Of a stretch of 64,000 nucleotides of DNA, positions 15,484 to 24,222 are shown in pieces. The number at the start of each line of letters is the position of its first letter. Positions within the stretch are counted from its first letter, which is position 1. A program made the translations under genes and the position numbers. The notes under the pieces were generated by a model. It was not told the DNA's origin. It worked only from the letters and a program-made list of their open reading frames with translations, and ran no database searches. The DNA comes from JASHPR01 sp963844655 (GTDB lineage Bacteria > Actinomycetota > Actinomycetes > Streptosporangiales > Streptosporangiaceae): contig CAWJPA010000009.1 of the NCBI GenBank assembly GCA_963844655.1, positions 761,193 to 825,192 of the forward strand, read 5' to 3'.

Positions 15484-16483
15484 TTAGCCGGAGATGAGCT
15501 CGTCGGCGGCGGTGTAGGGGTCCAGCTTGCCCGCGGCGACCTGGCCGGCCAGGTCGTCGAGCTGGGATTCCCCCGGCAGCGCGCCGATCCGCTCCCGCAG
15601 CGCGGCCACGGCGATCGCCGAGATCTCCTCGCTGGCGCGGGCCAGGCGCCGGCGATCCCGCTCCCCCGATTCGCCGAGCCAGGTGCCGTGCTCCTCCAGC
15701 CGGCTCGACGAGATCGTCGACCCCCTCGCCCGTGGCGGCCGTGGTGGAGACGATCGGCGGCTTCCAGTCGCCCGGGCCGTGGTCCGCCATCGCGATCATC
15801 GTGCGCAGGTCCCTGACCGCCTCCTGGGCCCCCGGCCGGTCGCTCTTGTTCACCACGAAGATGTCGGCGATTTCCAGGATCCCGGCCTTGGCCGCCTGAA
15901 CCGAGTCGCCCATGCCCGGCGCGACGATAACCAGTGTCGAGTCGGCCAGGGACGCGATCGCCACCTCGGCCTGGCCCACGCCCACGGTCTCGATCATGAT
16001 CACGTCGAAGCCCGCGGCATCCAGGATCCGCAGCGCCTGGGGCGCGGCCCAGGACAGCCCGCCTAGATGCCCGCGGCTGGCCATGGACCGGATGAACACC
16101 CCGGCGTCGGTGGCATGGTCCTGCATCCGCACCCGGTCCCCGAGCAGCGCGCCGCCCGTAAACGGTGAGGTGGGGTCGACGGCCAGGACGCCCACCCGCA
16201 GGCCCTCGGCCCGGTAGGCCCGGACCAGCGCCCCGGTGACGGTGGACTTCCCCACCCCGGGCGATCCGGTCAGGCCGATGATCCGGGCTTGCCCCGTGTG
16301 CGGAGCGATCAGTTTCATGATCTCGCGCAGCCGGGGCGAGCCGTTCTCGACCAGCGAGACGAGCCGGGCCAGCGAACGCGGATCTCCGTCACGCGCGGCC
16401 GCGACCAGGCCCGCGGGATCGGCCGCGTCGGCGCCCCGCGCCCGCGCGCCGCGCCGGGATGGCGGCGCGGCCGCCTCAGCCAC
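15484..16483 (-). pseudogene. meaB: MeaB-type G-protein chaperone of B12 mutases, frameshifted
   Basis: MeaB/ArgK GTPases protect and reload adenosylcobalamin mutases. GTG at 16483 overlaps the thiolase stop. The first 260 residues are intact: GLTGSPGVGKST (P-loop), AVDPTSPFTGGALLGDRVRM, FIRSMASRGHLGG, VGVGQAEV and VVNKSDRPGA. After GVDDLVE the frame is lost. The correct family C-terminus (LEEHGTWLGESGERDRRRLAR... to DPYTAADELISG, stop at 15484-15486) continues in another frame because of one extra base at 15700-15703. The total span, 333 codons plus one base, fits an intact gene with a single insertion. This may be a true pseudogene or a sequencing error. The unshifted frame runs on to 15413. 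Confidence 0.85.
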
Positions 16484-17690
16484 GGCCGGGCACTGGCACC
16501 CGCAGCAGCAGCGCGTCGCCCTGGCCGCCGCCACCGCAGAGCGCCGCCGCCCCGAGTCCACCGCCCCGGCGCCGCAGCTGGTGGGCCAGGTGCAGGACGA
16601 TCCGGGCGCCGGACATCCCGATCGGGTGACCGATCGCGATCGCACCCCCGTTGACGTTGACCTGGTCCGGCCCGACGCCGAGGTCGCGCATGGACTGGAT
16701 CGCGACCGCGGCGAACGCCTCGTTGATCTCGATCAGGTCCAGGTCGGCCACGCTCAGACCGGCCTTGCCGAGCGCGCGGGCGATGGCATTGGCCGGCTGC
16801 GAATGCAGCGAGTTGTCCGGGCCGGCCACCACGCCGTGCGCGCCGATCTCGGCCAGCACCGGCGCCCCCGAGGCCGCAGCTGCCTCGGCCGACATCACCA
16901 CGACCGCGCACGCGCCGTCAGAGATCTGCGAGGCCGAGCCCGCGGTGATCGTGCCGCCCTGGCCGAACGCGGGGCGGAGCCGGCTGAGCGTCTCCTCGGT
17001 GGTGTCGGCCCGCACGCCCTCGTCGGTGTCGAAGGTCACCGGGTCTCCGCGCCGCTGCGGGACGGAGACCGGCGCGATCTCCTCGGCCAGCAGCCCGTCC
17101 TTGATCGCCTTGGCCGCCCGCTGGTGCGACCGGGCCGCGAACTCATCCTGCTCGGCCCGGCTGATGTCCAGCCGCGCGTTGTGCAGCTCGGTGGACTCGC
17201 CCATCGAGAGGTGATCGAATGCGTCGGTCAGCCCGTCGTGCGCCATCGCGTCGGCCAGCTCGGCCGAGCCGAACTTGAGGCCCTGGCGCATGCCCGGCAG
17301 CAGATGCGGAGCCCGGGTCATCGACTCCATGCCCCCGGCCACGACGACGTCGAACTCCCCCGCCCTGATCAGCTGCGCGGCCAGCGCGATCGCGTCCAGG
17401 CCGGACAGGCACACCTTGTTGACCGTGAGCGAGGGAACCGTCATCGGGATACCGCCGGCCACCGCCGCCTGCCGCGCCGGGTTCTGGCCGGCGCCCGCCT
17501 GCAGCACCTGGCCCATGATCACGTAGTCGACCTGCCCGGCGGGCACGCCCGTCCGCTCCAGCGCCGCCCGGATCACGAAGCCGCCCAGGTCCGCCGCGGT
17601 GAAGTCCTTGAGCGAACCGAGCAGGCGCCCGACGGCCGTTCTGGCCCCGCCGACAATAACAGCATCTCCCATACTTGAAACGATACCCAT
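16476..17690 (-). CDS. Acetyl-CoA C-acetyltransferase (thiolase)
   Basis: A 404-residue thiolase that condenses or cleaves acetyl-CoA/acetoacetyl-CoA and longer acyl homologues. The nucleophile Cys lies in TVNKVCLSGLDA, with the second active-site region NEAFAAVA, then GGAIAIGHPIG with the catalytic His, and LCGGGGQGDAL with the second Cys. The ATG at 17690 gives the usual N-terminal length; an ATG at 17672 is an alternative. It overlaps meaB by 8 bases and is divergent from mce 18 bases away, the order known from Streptomyces. Confidence 0.92.
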   Translation of the reverse strand: MGIVSSMGDAVIVGGARTAVGRLLGSLKDFTAADLGGFVIRAALERTGVPAGQVDYVIMGQVLQAGAGQNPARQAAVAGGIPMTVPSLTVNKVCLSGLDAIALAAQLIRAGEFDVVVAGGMESMTRAPHLLPGMRQGLKFGSAELADAMAHDGLTDAFDHLSMGESTELHNARLDISRAEQDEFAARSHQRAAKAIKDGLLAEEIAPVSVPQRRGDPVTFDTDEGVRADTTEETLSRLRPAFGQGGTITAGSASQISDGACAVVVMSAEAAAASGAPVLAEIGAHGVVAGPDNSLHSQPANAIARALGKAGLSVADLDLIEINEAFAAVAIQSMRDLGVGPDQVNVNGGAIAIGHPIGMSGARIVLHLAHQLRRRGGGLGAAALCGGGGQGDALLLRVPVPGRG

Positions 17691-17708
17691 GACCGGAACG
17701 GCTACCGG

Positions 17709-18164
17709 ATGGAGACGTCGTTGCTGAACCGCATCGATCACGTGGGAATCGCCTGTCGCGACCTGGCCAGTGCCGTTGCTTTCTATGAGTCAACCTTTGG
17801 TCTCGCCGTTGTCAGCCGGGAGATGAACGAGCGCCAAGGCGTCACTGAGGTGATGATGCGGGATCCCGATGCGGCGCCAGCAAGCTCGTATGTCCAATTG
17901 CTCGAGCCGCTCCGCCCGGACACGCCGGTCGGGCGCTTCCTAGAGCGCCGGGGCGAGGGCGTGCATCACATTGCCTACGGGGTTTCGGACATTAACGCAG
18001 CTCTCGCGCTGATCACCGCCACCGGGGTCCGGCCCGTCAACCCGGAGCCGCAGCCTGGCGCGATGGGAACCTCAATAGTCTTCCTGCACCCCAAGGATGT
18101 CGGTGGTGTCCTCACGGAGCTCGTGCAGGCACCCCCGTCCGCCCGATCTCACCTGGAACGATAG
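17709..18164 (+). CDS. mce: Methylmalonyl-CoA epimerase
   Basis: A 151-residue protein of two VOC-fold modules. Probable metal ligands are His11 in IDHVGIA, Gln63 in YVQLLEPL, His in GEGVHHIAYGV and Glu in GVLTELVQA. It converts (2S)- to (2R)-methylmalonyl-CoA, linking propionyl-CoA carboxylation to the B12 mutase. It shares a promoter region with the divergent thiolase-meaB pair. Codon use is a little less GC-biased than in the neighbours (GTT, TTT, TCA codons). Confidence 0.92.
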   Translation: METSLLNRIDHVGIACRDLASAVAFYESTFGLAVVSREMNERQGVTEVMMRDPDAAPASSYVQLLEPLRPDTPVGRFLERRGEGVHHIAYGVSDINAALALITATGVRPVNPEPQPGAMGTSIVFLHPKDVGGVLTELVQAPPSARSHLER

Positions 18165-18448
18165 CCCCGGCAACCGCTGAAGGTCTGGCCAGCCTCCTCA
18201 CCCTCAGCGACATTGGGCAAAGATTTGTATACGTTATAAATAGGATCTTTAGCAAGAGCCCGTGCGAACACCCCGCCAAGCCCCGAGAAGGTGGAGTACG
18301 CTGCGAGCACCGGGTGAGCGGAATTGCGTGCCGGTCGGGGTTTTGGCGGCTTGTGCCCTGAGCCAACCCCGAGGCCGGAATCGTGACGGCGACCGCCCGG
18401 GTGTGCGTTTCCCCTGTCGACCCCGCGTCTACCCCAGGATTAGGCGAC
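18165..18448. other. AT-richer leader of the coiled-coil gene
   Basis: This 284-base gap contains an unusually AT-rich stretch near 18215-18255, with TTGTATACGTTATAAATAGG. It could provide a -10 element for the coiled-coil gene downstream. A GGATTAGG ribosome-binding site lies at 18438-18445. I see no other gene. Confidence 0.4.
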
Positions 18449-19882
18449 ATGCAGCCCGACATCGATGCCCAGCTCAGCAACTTCTTCGAAGAGACCCCGC
18501 AGCGCGACTTCGCGAGGGTCATGCGCGGTTTCGACCCGCACCAGGTCAACGAGCATCTTAAGCAGATAGACGGCGAACTGCGGCAGCACCGGGAGCAAGT
18601 CCAGGCGCTGCACAGGGAGCTGGCCGACGCGCACCGCCAGATCCAGGAGCAGGAGCGTCCCACCTACTCCGGTCTCGGCTCACGGATCGAGCAGCTCCTG
18701 CGACTGGCCGAGGAGCAGGCCACCGAGATCCTGCAGGAAGCCAGGACCGCCGCCAACGAGTTCAACGCGACGGCCAAGGTCGAGGCCGCCGAGCTGCGGG
18801 CCGCAGCCGAGAACGAGGCGGCCGAGCTGCGGGCCAACGCCAAGCGGGAGACCGACGATCTGAGGGGATCGGCCGAGCGCGAGGCCGATGCGATCAAGAC
18901 CGGCGCCCGGCGTGAGGCTGACGAGCTGACCTCGACAACCGAGCGCGAGGTGGCCAAGCTGCGGGCCACCGCCGACCACGAGGTGGCCGAGAAGCGCGCC
19001 GCCATCGAGCGGGACATCGCCAAGCTGCGCACCACCACGGAGCGCGAGGTCGCCCAGATGAAGGCGTCCTCCAAGCGCGAGCGGGACGAGATCCTCACCA
19101 CCTCCAAGCGCCAGGCGGACGAGATGCGCAGCCAGGCGCAGCGGATCCTGGAGGAGAGCGAGGCGCAGCGGGCGCAGGCCGAGGCCGAGTTCGACATCCA
19201 GCTCGCGTCCCGGCGCGAGGAGGCCGAGCGGCAGGAGGCCGAGCGGCTGGCGGCGGCGCAGTCGGCCACCCAGAAGATGGTGACCGAGGCGGAGCAGCGC
19301 GCCGCCACGGCCGAGCAGCGGGCCAGCAAGGCCAGCGCCCAGGCTGAGCAGACCCGCCGCGACGCCGACCAGCACTCACGGCAGCTCGTCGCCAACGCCA
19401 AGAAGAACGCCGACCAGGTCGTCGCCCAGGCCAAGGCGCAGGCCGACCAGCTCCTGGCCGACACCAAGTCCGAGGCCGACCGGGTCCGCACCACCGCGCA
19501 GCGTCACGTCGACGAGCTGAACAAGCAGAAGGAGAGCGTCGCGGCTCACCTGGCCCAGATCAGCCAGCTGCTCGGCACCCAGATGCCGGGCATCGCGGAC
19601 GCGCTCAAGAAGCCCGCTCCCGCCGTGCAGCAGGGACCGCCGACCAAGGCGGTCGCCGCGCCGCAGGCCGGCGGCAACGGCGCCCCACCACCCACCACCC
19701 AGGTGGCTGCCCCGGCGCCTAAGGCTGCCGCCCCGGCAGCACCCGCGGCACCGCCGGCCGGCCAGCACGCCGCTCCTGGCCGACCGGATGCGCAGCCGCA
19801 GGCAGGCAACGGCGGGCCCGCCAAGCAGTCGGCCAGCGCCAAGTCCGGCAACGCCGACGACCAGGAATGGTGGCAGGAGTAG
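18449..19882 (+). CDS. Coiled-coil cytoskeletal protein, FilP/Scy (cellulose-binding protein) type
   Basis: A 477-residue protein. The N-terminal 75 residues (FFEETPQRDFARVMRGFDPHQVNEHLKQIDGEL) resemble a DivIVA-like start. Then comes continuous coiled coil to about 390, and a Pro/Ala/Gln tail ending DDQEWWQE. From residue 111 there are eleven consecutive 11-residue repeats, e.g. AELRAAAENEA, AELRANAKRET, DDLRGSAEREA, a hendecad coiled coil. In Streptomyces, FilP and Scy of this neighbourhood organise polar growth; the length here is between the two. It would act as a cytoplasmic filament near hyphal tips. A strong terminator follows. Confidence 0.8.
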   Translation: MQPDIDAQLSNFFEETPQRDFARVMRGFDPHQVNEHLKQIDGELRQHREQVQALHRELADAHRQIQEQERPTYSGLGSRIEQLLRLAEEQATEILQEARTAANEFNATAKVEAAELRAAAENEAAELRANAKRETDDLRGSAEREADAIKTGARREADELTSTTEREVAKLRATADHEVAEKRAAIERDIAKLRTTTEREVAQMKASSKRERDEILTTSKRQADEMRSQAQRILEESEAQRAQAEAEFDIQLASRREEAERQEAERLAAAQSATQKMVTEAEQRAATAEQRASKASAQAEQTRRDADQHSRQLVANAKKNADQVVAQAKAQADQLLADTKSEADRVRTTAQRHVDELNKQKESVAAHLAQISQLLGTQMPGIADALKKPAPAVQQGPPTKAVAAPQAGGNGAPPPTTQVAAPAPKAAAPAAPAAPPAGQHAAPGRPDAQPQAGNGGPAKQSASAKSGNADDQEWWQE

Positions 19883-19894
19883 CACCTTCCGCCA

Positions 19895-19932
19895 CGCGAA
19901 GGAGCGCGCCCCGCGGGGCGCGCTCCTTCGCG
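19895..19932. terminator. Strong bidirectional terminator
   Basis: A perfect 18-bp inverted repeat (19895-19912 and 19915-19932) with a two-base loop, 12 bases after the coiled-coil gene and followed by TTT. It lies between that gene and the convergent SDR. Confidence 0.9.
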
Positions 19933-19981
19933 TTTGGGCCCGGATTCTGCCTGGTGCGCCGCGTGTTCCGCGGCCAGGCGG

Positions 19982-20761
19982 CTACGGGCTGACGGTCTGC
20001 CCGCCGTCGACGATCAGGACCTGGCCGGTCATGTAGGACGACGCGTTGCTGGCCAGGAACACCGCGGGCCCGGCCATCTCCTCCGCCCGGCCCCACCGCT
20101 GCATTGGCACGGTCGCGATCGTCGCCGGTCCCGTCGTCGGGTCCTCCCACAGGTTGCGGTTGAGGTCGGTCGCGGTCCAGCCCGGGCAGAGCGCGTTCAC
20201 CCGGATGCCCTCGCCACCCCACTCGACCGCCAGCGACTTCGTCAGCGAGATCAGCCCCGCCTTGGCCGCCCCGTACGGGGTAAGGAACGGCGACGCGGCC
20301 ACGCCAGCCACCGAGGCAACGTTGATCACCGACCCTGTACCGCGGTCAAGCAGGTGGCCGGCGAACGCGTGGCACACATACACCGCGGAGTCGAGGTTGA
20401 GCCGGATCAGCTTGTCCCAGCCGGCCAGCCGCAGGTCACGGAAACCGACCATGAAGTTGGACCCGCCGGCGTTGTTCACCACCACGTCCACCTGCCCGAG
20501 CCGGTCGATCGCGGCCTCCGCGGCGGCAGCGACCGCCTCCTGGCTGGTGACGTCGGCCGGGATCACCAACGCCTTGCGGCCGAGCGTGTCGATCGCCTCG
20601 GCGGTCTCGGCCAGGCCGTCCTCGCTCCGGGCCACCAGCGCGACATCCGCCCCGGCCTCGGCCAGGGCCACCGCGATGACCCGGCCTATCCCGCGGGACG
20701 CGCCGGTGACGAACGCGCTCTTGCCAGTCAGGTCGAAGAGGCTCACGGTCAGTCCTTCCAT
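19982..20761 (-). CDS. SDR oxidoreductase
   Basis: A 259-residue classical short-chain dehydrogenase: TGASRGIG cofactor loop, NNAGG, Ser in NVASVAG, YGAAK, and a C-terminal IVDGGQ. It resembles the glucose 1-dehydrogenase/3-oxoacyl-reductase group; the substrate is unknown. The ATG at 20761 overlaps the end of the hydrolase gene by 13 bases; a GTG at 20746 just past the hydrolase stop is an alternative. It is the last gene of a three-gene minus-strand operon. Confidence 0.87.
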   Translation of the reverse strand: MEGLTVSLFDLTGKSAFVTGASRGIGRVIAVALAEAGADVALVARSEDGLAETAEAIDTLGRKALVIPADVTSQEAVAAAAEAAIDRLGQVDVVVNNAGGSNFMVGFRDLRLAGWDKLIRLNLDSAVYVCHAFAGHLLDRGTGSVINVASVAGVAASPFLTPYGAAKAGLISLTKSLAVEWGGEGIRVNALCPGWTATDLNRNLWEDPTTGPATIATVPMQRWGRAEEMAGPAVFLASNASSYMTGQVLIVDGGQTVSP

Positions 20762-21459
20762 TCCGTGGGAAGCGGCCAGGCGCTGGGGTTGACTCGTCGC
20801 ACGATCTCATTCAGCACGATCCGGACGTAGGGCTCGCCCACCCAGAGATGCTTGGCCTTGTCCACGCCGACGACCTCGGCCTGCGGGACCCGCGCGAACC
20901 GAGCCCGCGCCTCGTCCGGGCGCAGGTAGTCGTCCAGCTCGGGCACCAGGGCGATCAGCGGGCGGCCCGAGGCCGCCCAGCCATCCAGGTCCGCGTCGGT
21001 CGTCCGGGACAGCGAGGGCGAGAGCAGGATCGCGCCCTCGACCGCGGGGTCGTTGCCCCATTTCAGCGCCAAGTCGGTGCCGAACGACCAGCCGAGGATC
21101 CACAGCCGCGGCAGCCAACCGGACACGTACCCGATCGCGGCGGCCACGTCGTAGCCCTCGCTCTGGCCGTCACCGAACTCGCCTTCACTCGTCCCGCGCT
21201 CGGACGTGGTGCCCCGGGTGTTGAACCTGAGCACGGCGAGATCGGCCAGCGCGGGCAGCCGGTAGGAGGCCTTGCGCAGCAGATGGCTGTCCATCATCCC
21301 GCCCGCCGTAGGCAGCGGATGCAGGCAGATCAGCGTGGCCACGGGCACCCGGCCGTCGGGCAGCGCGAGCTCGCCGACCAGGTTCAGCCCGTCGGCGGTG
21401 CGCAGCGTCACCGGCTTCCTGACCGCAGGCAGGATCGTGCTTGCCCTGATTTCGCTCAT
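20749..21459 (-). CDS. Alpha/beta hydrolase (dienelactone hydrolase-like)
   Basis: A 236-residue hydrolase. Features are an HPLPTAGG oxyanion region, RFNTRGT, nucleophile Ser in GWSFGTDLAL, Asp in ELDDYLRPDEA and His in KAKHLWVGEP, a complete triad. ATG at 21459 with GAGGTAG upstream. It lies 7 bases after the zinc-ribbon gene and overlaps the SDR, so the three are probably co-transcribed. The ester or lactone substrate is not predictable. Confidence 0.87.
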   Translation of the reverse strand: MSEIRASTILPAVRKPVTLRTADGLNLVGELALPDGRVPVATLICLHPLPTAGGMMDSHLLRKASYRLPALADLAVLRFNTRGTTSERGTSEGEFGDGQSEGYDVAAAIGYVSGWLPRLWILGWSFGTDLALKWGNDPAVEGAILLSPSLSRTTDADLDGWAASGRPLIALVPELDDYLRPDEARARFARVPQAEVVGVDKAKHLWVGEPYVRIVLNEIVRRVNPSAWPLPTEWKD

Positions 21460-21466
21460 CACTACC

Positions 21467-21877
21467 TCACCAGCGTGTCCAGGGGCTCGGACCGGGGCGG
21501 CGCGGCCGGCGCTGCCAGCACGAATTGTGCCAGTGTCTGCGTTCGGCCGCGTCGGAGGCATCCGCCTGCCACACCACGACGTGCGCCGTGCCCGGCCGAA
21601 TCTCCTGATCACAGCCGGGGCAGCGGTATGTCTTCGCGGCCGCGGCGCCCGGCACCTGGCGGACCACCCAGTCCCCGTCCGGCCAGCTCTGCGTCTGCGG
21701 CGGGCCGAGGGTGACCACCGGCGGCTCGGCGGTCCGGCCCGCTCGCGACCGGTCCCCGCCGGCCGGGTTCGCCCCGTCACCCGCCTCGCGGCCGCCGCCC
21801 GCGCCCGGCTTGCCGAGCCCCCCGCGCGGCCGGCGCGGGACGTCGGCCGGAAGGCGGCGGGTCTTGCGCGGGCTCAC
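21467..21877 (-). CDS. Conserved actinobacterial zinc-ribbon-like protein
   Basis: A 136-residue protein with a basic, Pro/Gly/Arg-rich first half and a compact second half: YRCPGCDQEIRPGTAHVVVW, then RRHWHNSCWQRR. The CPGC pair plus HWH and a Cys could bind zinc. Streptomyces homologues begin MSPRR, so I chose the GTG at 21877; the frame is open to 21901. Function is unknown. It is the first gene of the operon with the hydrolase and SDR. Confidence 0.75.
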   Translation of the reverse strand: MSPRKTRRLPADVPRRPRGGLGKPGAGGGREAGDGANPAGGDRSRAGRTAEPPVVTLGPPQTQSWPDGDWVVRQVPGAAAAKTYRCPGCDQEIRPGTAHVVVWQADASDAAERRHWHNSCWQRRPRRPGPSPWTRW

Positions 21878-22020
21878 GGCCGTCAGCGTATGACATGACA
21901 TGCGGATCCATGATCAGCGGATTGAGCAGCCGCAGGAGCCGCTAGCGGGGAAGCTGCCATGAGCGGAGTGGTGCGGCTTGCACCCTGGCCTGGGGCCGGA
22001 CCGCCCGCCAGAATCGGTCC

Positions 22021-24222
22021 ATGAACACCCTGGGTGGTCGGCGCGGGATACGCGTGGCGGCCTGGTCGCTGGCCGGCCTGACCTTGCTCGCGCTGGTGGC
22101 GACGCTGATACTGCTCGGACTGAACCTGCGGGTGATCGACGCGGGCCGGATCTTGTTCTACATACTCGGCGCGATGGCACTCGCCGGGTACGCGGGAATC
22201 GGCTGCCTCATCACCATCCGGATCCGAGGCAACGCCATCGGCTGGCTGCTGAGCCTGATCGGGCTGCTGCTGGCGGCGAGCCTGTTCACCGAGCAATATG
22301 CGCTGCACGGGCTGGCCGCTGCGCCAGGGTCGCTGCCTGCGGTGCGGCAGGTCGGGACGCTGTCCGGGGGCCTGGCCGTGCTCGCTCTCGTTCTCCTGAT
22401 CATCCTGGTCTTGCTGTTCCCTGACGGCCGACTGCCATCGCGACGGTGGCGCCCGGTGCTATGGGGCGCCTACCTGGCCATGGCCGGCGGCGCGGCGCAG
22501 CAGCTGCAGGGCGGCACGACGATCGACGGCGGGCTGACCAACGCGCTGCAGGCCGCGGGCGTTGCCTACCATGCCCCGCTGGGGGTCCTCCCGCGGCACG
22601 GCTGGTTCAGCGACCTGCTCGCGGCGATCGCGATAGTCACGATAGTCACGGCCGTGCTGACGGTGGTGTCGGTGTTCGCGCGCCGCCGCGGTGCGAGCGC
22701 CGAGGTGCGCCAGCAGCTGGCCTGGCTGGGCTATGTCGGGGTGCTGACGGTCGCCATGTTCGCGCTCCTGATCGTCATCGGCCTGACTCCGGCCGACAAC
22801 GGGCCGCTCAGCACCCTGGTCTTTGGGCTCCTGCTGCTGACCCCGGTGGTCGGGATTCCCGCGGCGTGCGCGGTTGCGATCCTGAAATACCGGCTCTACG
22901 ACCTCGATGTCGTGGTCAAGAAGACAGTGGTGGCCGCCCTGGTGGCCGTGGCGTTCACCGCTATCTACGCGCTGATCGTGGTGGCGGCCGGCGCGATCAC
23001 CGGGCACTCCGGCAGCAGCGCGCTCACGTTCGCCGCGGCGGCACTGGCCGCGGTGGTGCTGCAGCCCGTCCGGGCCCGGGCCGGCCTGCTGGCCGACCGG
23101 CTGCTGTACGGGAGACGGGCGACGCCGTATGAGGTGCTGTCGGACTTCGCCGGGCAGATCGCCGGCACCTACTCCACCGAAGAGGTGCTGCCGCAGATGG
23201 CCCGGATGCTCGCCGAGGCCACCGGTGCCGAGCGCGCCGAGGTCTGGCTGCGCAGCAGCGGGACCGAGCACATGGAGGCCGCCTGGCCGGCCGCGGCGCA
23301 GGCTCCAGGTCCGCCCGCCAGCCCAGTGGCTGCGGCCGGGCCCGACGAACGAACCCAGTCCTTCGCTGTGGAGCACCGCGGTGAGCGGCTGGGCACGCTG
23401 CGGGTCACCTGCTCGCCGCGCGAGCCGCTGACCCCGGCCGGGGACCGGCTGGTGCGCGACGTGGCCGCGCAGGCCGGCCTGGTGCTGCGGACCGTCGGGC
23501 TGATCGAAGACCTGCGGGCCTCACGGCAGCGCCTGGTCACCGCGGCCGACGAGGCCAGGCGAGGGCTGGAACGCAACCTGCACGACGGTGCGCAGCAGCA
23601 GCTGGTCGCGCTGCGGATCTCGCTCGGGCTGGCCCGCCAGATCCTGACCAGCTCCCCCGATGAGGCCGCCGACCTGCTCGCCCAGGTCGAGGGCCAGGCC
23701 GAGGACGCACTCAAGGAACTGCGCGAACTCGCCCACGGGATCTACCCGCCGCTGCTGGCCGACCTGGGACTGCGCGCCGCGCTCGAAGCACAGGCCCGCA
23801 AGGCAGCGCTCCCGGTCACCGTCGAGGGCGACGCGGTGGGCAGGTATTCGCAGGACATCGAGGCGGCGCTGTACTTCTGCGTCCTGGAGGCGCTCCAGAA
23901 CGTGGCGAAGTACGCACAGGCATCGGCGGCGCAGGTGACGCTGGACCAGGACGGCCAGTGCCTGGCCTTCACCGTCGCCGACGACGGCCGGGGCTTCGAC
24001 CAGGCGACTACGCCGATGGGCACCGGGGTGCAGGGCATGTCGGACCGCCTGTCGGCGCTCGGCGGCAGCATCGAGATCGCCTCAGCCCCAGGTCACGGCA
24101 CCCGGGTCAACGGCCGGATTCCCGCCGCCCGGTTACCCCGGCCGGTCCCGGTCATCCCGCCGCGGGGCCACGCCAGGGCGCCGGCTGTAGGCTCACTCCC
24201 GTCGATGGGAGAGGCTCGATGA
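22021..24222 (+). CDS. Sensor histidine kinase, NarX/LiaS type
   Basis: A 733-residue sensor. The first 350 residues hold about ten hydrophobic segments. A GAF-like domain follows at about 375-490, then a HisKA_3 dimerisation domain with phospho-acceptor His521 in LERNLHDGAQQQLVALR, and a HATPase domain with VADDGRGFD and GTGVQGMSDRL. It should phosphorylate a LuxR-type response regulator, but none is adjacent. Instead its stop overlaps the start of an FMN reductase gene (ATGA). The signal is unknown; the GAF domain and partner hint at redox. Confidence 0.9.
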   Translation: MNTLGGRRGIRVAAWSLAGLTLLALVATLILLGLNLRVIDAGRILFYILGAMALAGYAGIGCLITIRIRGNAIGWLLSLIGLLLAASLFTEQYALHGLAAAPGSLPAVRQVGTLSGGLAVLALVLLIILVLLFPDGRLPSRRWRPVLWGAYLAMAGGAAQQLQGGTTIDGGLTNALQAAGVAYHAPLGVLPRHGWFSDLLAAIAIVTIVTAVLTVVSVFARRRGASAEVRQQLAWLGYVGVLTVAMFALLIVIGLTPADNGPLSTLVFGLLLLTPVVGIPAACAVAILKYRLYDLDVVVKKTVVAALVAVAFTAIYALIVVAAGAITGHSGSSALTFAAAALAAVVLQPVRARAGLLADRLLYGRRATPYEVLSDFAGQIAGTYSTEEVLPQMARMLAEATGAERAEVWLRSSGTEHMEAAWPAAAQAPGPPASPVAAAGPDERTQSFAVEHRGERLGTLRVTCSPREPLTPAGDRLVRDVAAQAGLVLRTVGLIEDLRASRQRLVTAADEARRGLERNLHDGAQQQLVALRISLGLARQILTSSPDEAADLLAQVEGQAEDALKELRELAHGIYPPLLADLGLRAALEAQARKAALPVTVEGDAVGRYSQDIEAALYFCVLEALQNVAKYAQASAAQVTLDQDGQCLAFTVADDGRGFDQATTPMGTGVQGMSDRLSALGGSIEIASAPGHGTRVNGRIPAARLPRPVPVIPPRGHARAPAVGSLPSMGEAR

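Noticed and set aside
19376..19885. Long frames antisense to the coiled-coil gene
   Set aside because: They are side effects of high-GC codon use; the sense frame has clear coiled-coil periodicity, a ribosome-binding site and a terminator.
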